A stretch of 23,750 nt of DNA, taken from assembly GCA_046336655.1 (NCBI GenBank), contig JBKDGH010000173.1, forward strand, positions 1 through 23,750. Reading direction: 5' to 3'. Positions within the stretch are counted from its first letter, which is position 1. The number at the start of each line of letters is the position of its first letter. Of this stretch, positions 22,183 through 23,750 are shown piece by piece. The translations under genes and the position numbers were made by a program. The notes beneath the pieces are model-generated. The model was not told where the DNA came from. It saw nothing but the letters and a program-made list of their open reading frames with translations, and made no database searches. The DNA comes from CANGTU01 sp046336655. GTDB taxonomy: Bacteria; Bacteroidota; Bacteroidia; Flavobacteriales_D; Sanyastnellaceae.

Positions 22183-23750
22183 TCACCTGCGCATGAGACG
22201 GGTAGTGAACACCTCGTTATCTGTAATCACGGACACGAGATACACACCTGGATTGAAGCTTCCAATCAGTGATTCCTGAGCGGTGAAAATGCGCGTGTTT
22301 TGTCCGGCGTGTACATTACCTGTCCAGAGCACACCCAACTCCCTTCCGGTGGCGTCATGCATCATGATCCGTGCACGACCGGCTGACTTCAGGTAAAAAT
22401 CAAGTGTGAAGGCCTGACTGAATGGATTCGGCCAGGCATTGAAATGACCCTGAGCCATTTCTGCCACACTCGCAGGCTGCTCCTCGAACGCCTCACCGGG
22501 TGAGCCAAAGATGCCTGGCTGTGATACCCAGTTTTGCCCGAGATCGTTATTTAACTCATTGCTCAGAAGCTCGATGGTTCGCCCGGGCTGCACATTTACC
22601 GGCCATGGCGGGAGATTGGAATAGATCACCGTATCCCCGAGGTTGAGCGCCGGAAATCCGATACTGATTTGCTCAGACGCTGACGACAAACCGAACGGAA
22701 ATTCGGTCAGAATGGAAATTCCATCGCCATAATAGTCAGTGAAATCCCCGGCATTGCGACAGAGCACAGCGTACTCACCGGGAGCGAGTTGCGCATCATC
22801 AGGCAATGCAATACACACCCCATCGCCGCAGAACTCCCAGCCGGCGAAGACAATGGGTTCATCACCGGGATTGTAAATCTCCACCCAATCATTGATCTCG
22901 GGAGCATTGGATCCGTCATACAGGATCTCGGTGATCTGAGGAAGAACAAGCAGCCCCGGATCGTTCACAGGTACGAATACCGCTGTAAGCTGAGCGGCAA
23001 CCGACGAACTCACCCATATCTCTTCCTCTTCTGTAAAGCTCCATCCTTCCCAATGACTGAAAGCGTATCCAAAGTATGGTACAGCCTTGAGTCGCACCGG
23101 CAGCTCCGCGAAGTACACGCCCTCCCAGGGAAATTCAGCAGTTTCAATGGTATTCACTTCCACATAACCGGCCTGAGAAGGAGAGCAGTCGAGCTGTATC
23201 GTCCACCGATCGCCGAGTTCAAAGCGATCTGCAAAGTGCGTGCGCATATAATCACCGCGCTCAGTTGCGAAGGAAAGGATGTATTCCACATCGTCATTCC
23301 AGGTATTCACCGAGCTTCCCCAGCGGGTGACGTGCGAGGGAACTTCGCTTTCGATGCGCTCTTTCATCAGCAGGAGCTGCTGACCGATTTCCTCCGGATG
23401 CAGGTAGCTGTTGAGGAGGTCCGCTGTCCGGGTGGCAAAATCCGCTACGAAGCTTTCATTCTCCGTGAGGTTCTGAAGCAGTTCCGTTTCCACCTCGCTG
23501 GTCCATCCGCCCCAGTTGGACAGCGCGAAATTCAATGCATCCCAGTCTGGAAATCCATGAGGGAAATTGGGAAAATAGAGGCCCAGCCCCCAGTCCGTAT
23601 CCCACATCACCCAGTTCCATTTATCCTCATCGTACGCGCGCCAGAACTTCATGTTATTGCTCAGCCAGTCCTGATTACAGATGAAAATCTCCGTCGCCTG
23701 ATAGTCGATGAAATTGCGCACATTCATACCCGTGATATACTCCTCATAGG
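22183..23750 (-). CDS. CotH-kinase / lamin-tail-domain secreted protein with T9SS sorting domain (5' end outside window)
   Basis: The gene runs off the right edge; the frame stays open upstream of the first visible ATG (23725-23727), and the residues before it (YEEYITG) fit the CotH family. Numbering from that ATG, the end of the CotH kinase-like domain (1-170) holds NWVMWDTDWGLG with D43 and D45, the presumed metal/catalytic acidic pair. Residues 175-253 resemble a divergent InlB-type beta repeat (GYAFSHWEGW). Residues 258-410 form a lamin-tail domain (LPQITEILYDGSN, NDWVEIYNPGDEP), and 428-514 the T9SS domain (FNAWPNPFSQAFTLDF to TTRLMRR). CotH-type proteins phosphorylate coat proteins in spore formers; in Bacteroidota the substrate is unknown. 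A surface or extracellular location is certain only from the sorting domain. Confidence 0.9.
   Translation of the reverse strand, partial: YEEYITGMNVRNFIDYQATEIFICNQDWLSNNMKFWRAYDEDKWNWVMWDTDWGLGLYFPNFPHGFPDWDALNFALSNWGGWTSEVETELLQNLTENESFVADFATRTADLLNSYLHPEEIGQQLLLMKERIESEVPSHVTRWGSSVNTWNDDVEYILSFATERGDYMRTHFADRFELGDRWTIQLDCSPSQAGYVEVNTIETAEFPWEGVYFAELPVRLKAVPYFGYAFSHWEGWSFTEEEEIWVSSSVAAQLTAVFVPVNDPGLLVLPQITEILYDGSNAPEINDWVEIYNPGDEPIVFAGWEFCGDGVCIALPDDAQLAPGEYAVLCRNAGDFTDYYGDGISILTEFPFGLSSASEQISIGFPALNLGDTVIYSNLPPWPVNVQPGRTIELLSNELNNDLGQNWVSQPGIFGSPGEAFEEQPASVAEMAQGHFNAWPNPFSQAFTLDFYLKSAGRARIMMHDATGRELGVLWTGNVHAGQNTRIFTAQESLIGSFNPGVYLVSVITDNEVFTTRLMRR

Noticed and set aside
1..23750. Defence system, prophage, transposon or CRISPR content
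   Set aside because: Every long frame is explained by a housekeeping or secreted enzyme family. I saw no transposase, integrase, terminal repeats or regularly spaced repeats.

Overview
The window looks like chromosomal DNA from a Bacteroidota bacterium, probably a free-living member of the Flavobacteriales/Sphingobacteriales type. The base composition is balanced to slightly GC-rich by eye. The evidence is four proteins with C-terminal type IX secretion (T9SS) sorting domains, the TAnnTTTG-type -7 promoter element in front of many genes, almost no Shine-Dalgarno signals at start codons, and families typical of the phylum (T9SS M1 peptidase, T9SS subtilase, lipoprotein GH92, Zn-PLC-like protein, Sua5-type TsaC). 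I see no rRNA, tRNA, CRISPR array, insertion sequence, integrase or phage gene. The order within the phylum cannot be fixed from this sequence.

Layout: (1) 2-622, the end of a prolyl-oligopeptidase/DPP IV-like gene, then a 320-base gene-free stretch holding nested palindromes. (2) 943-3907 (+): gcvT, comB and a zinc-dependent phospholipase C/S1-P1 nuclease-like exported protein. (3) 3921-7664 (-): rnz, a T9SS secreted protein, a STAS protein, pyrB and pyrR; the T9SS gene ends in the only clear intrinsic terminator of the window. (4) 7728-8684 (+): sua5. (5) 8685-11123 (-): secreted M1 metallopeptidase. (6) 11213-14640 (+): phoD, an overlapping NTF2-like gene and cca. (7) 14644-17033 (-): a DivIC/FtsB-like gene overlapping a mutS2 that lacks the Smr nuclease domain. 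(8) 17170-22182 (+): a T9SS subtilase and a lipoprotein GH92 alpha-mannosidase. (9) 22183 to the right edge (-): a CotH/lamin-tail/T9SS protein, cut by the window end.

By function, housekeeping genes (one-carbon and pyrimidine metabolism, tRNA maturation and modification, cell division) are interleaved with exported degradative enzymes: proteases, a mannosidase, and two enzymes likely to act on phosphate esters. That fits a heterotroph living on proteins and glycans and scavenging organic phosphorus.

Two features of genome architecture stand out. All four convergent gene pairs have 0-13 bases between their stop codons. At six genes the putative -7 element ends exactly four bases before the start codon, which implies leaderless or nearly leaderless mRNAs. 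I found no convincing new defence or mobile system. The points most worth following are this promoter/start architecture, the palindrome cluster before gcvT, the Smr-less MutS2, and the mixed PLC/nuclease metal-ligand pattern of the 2867-3907 product.
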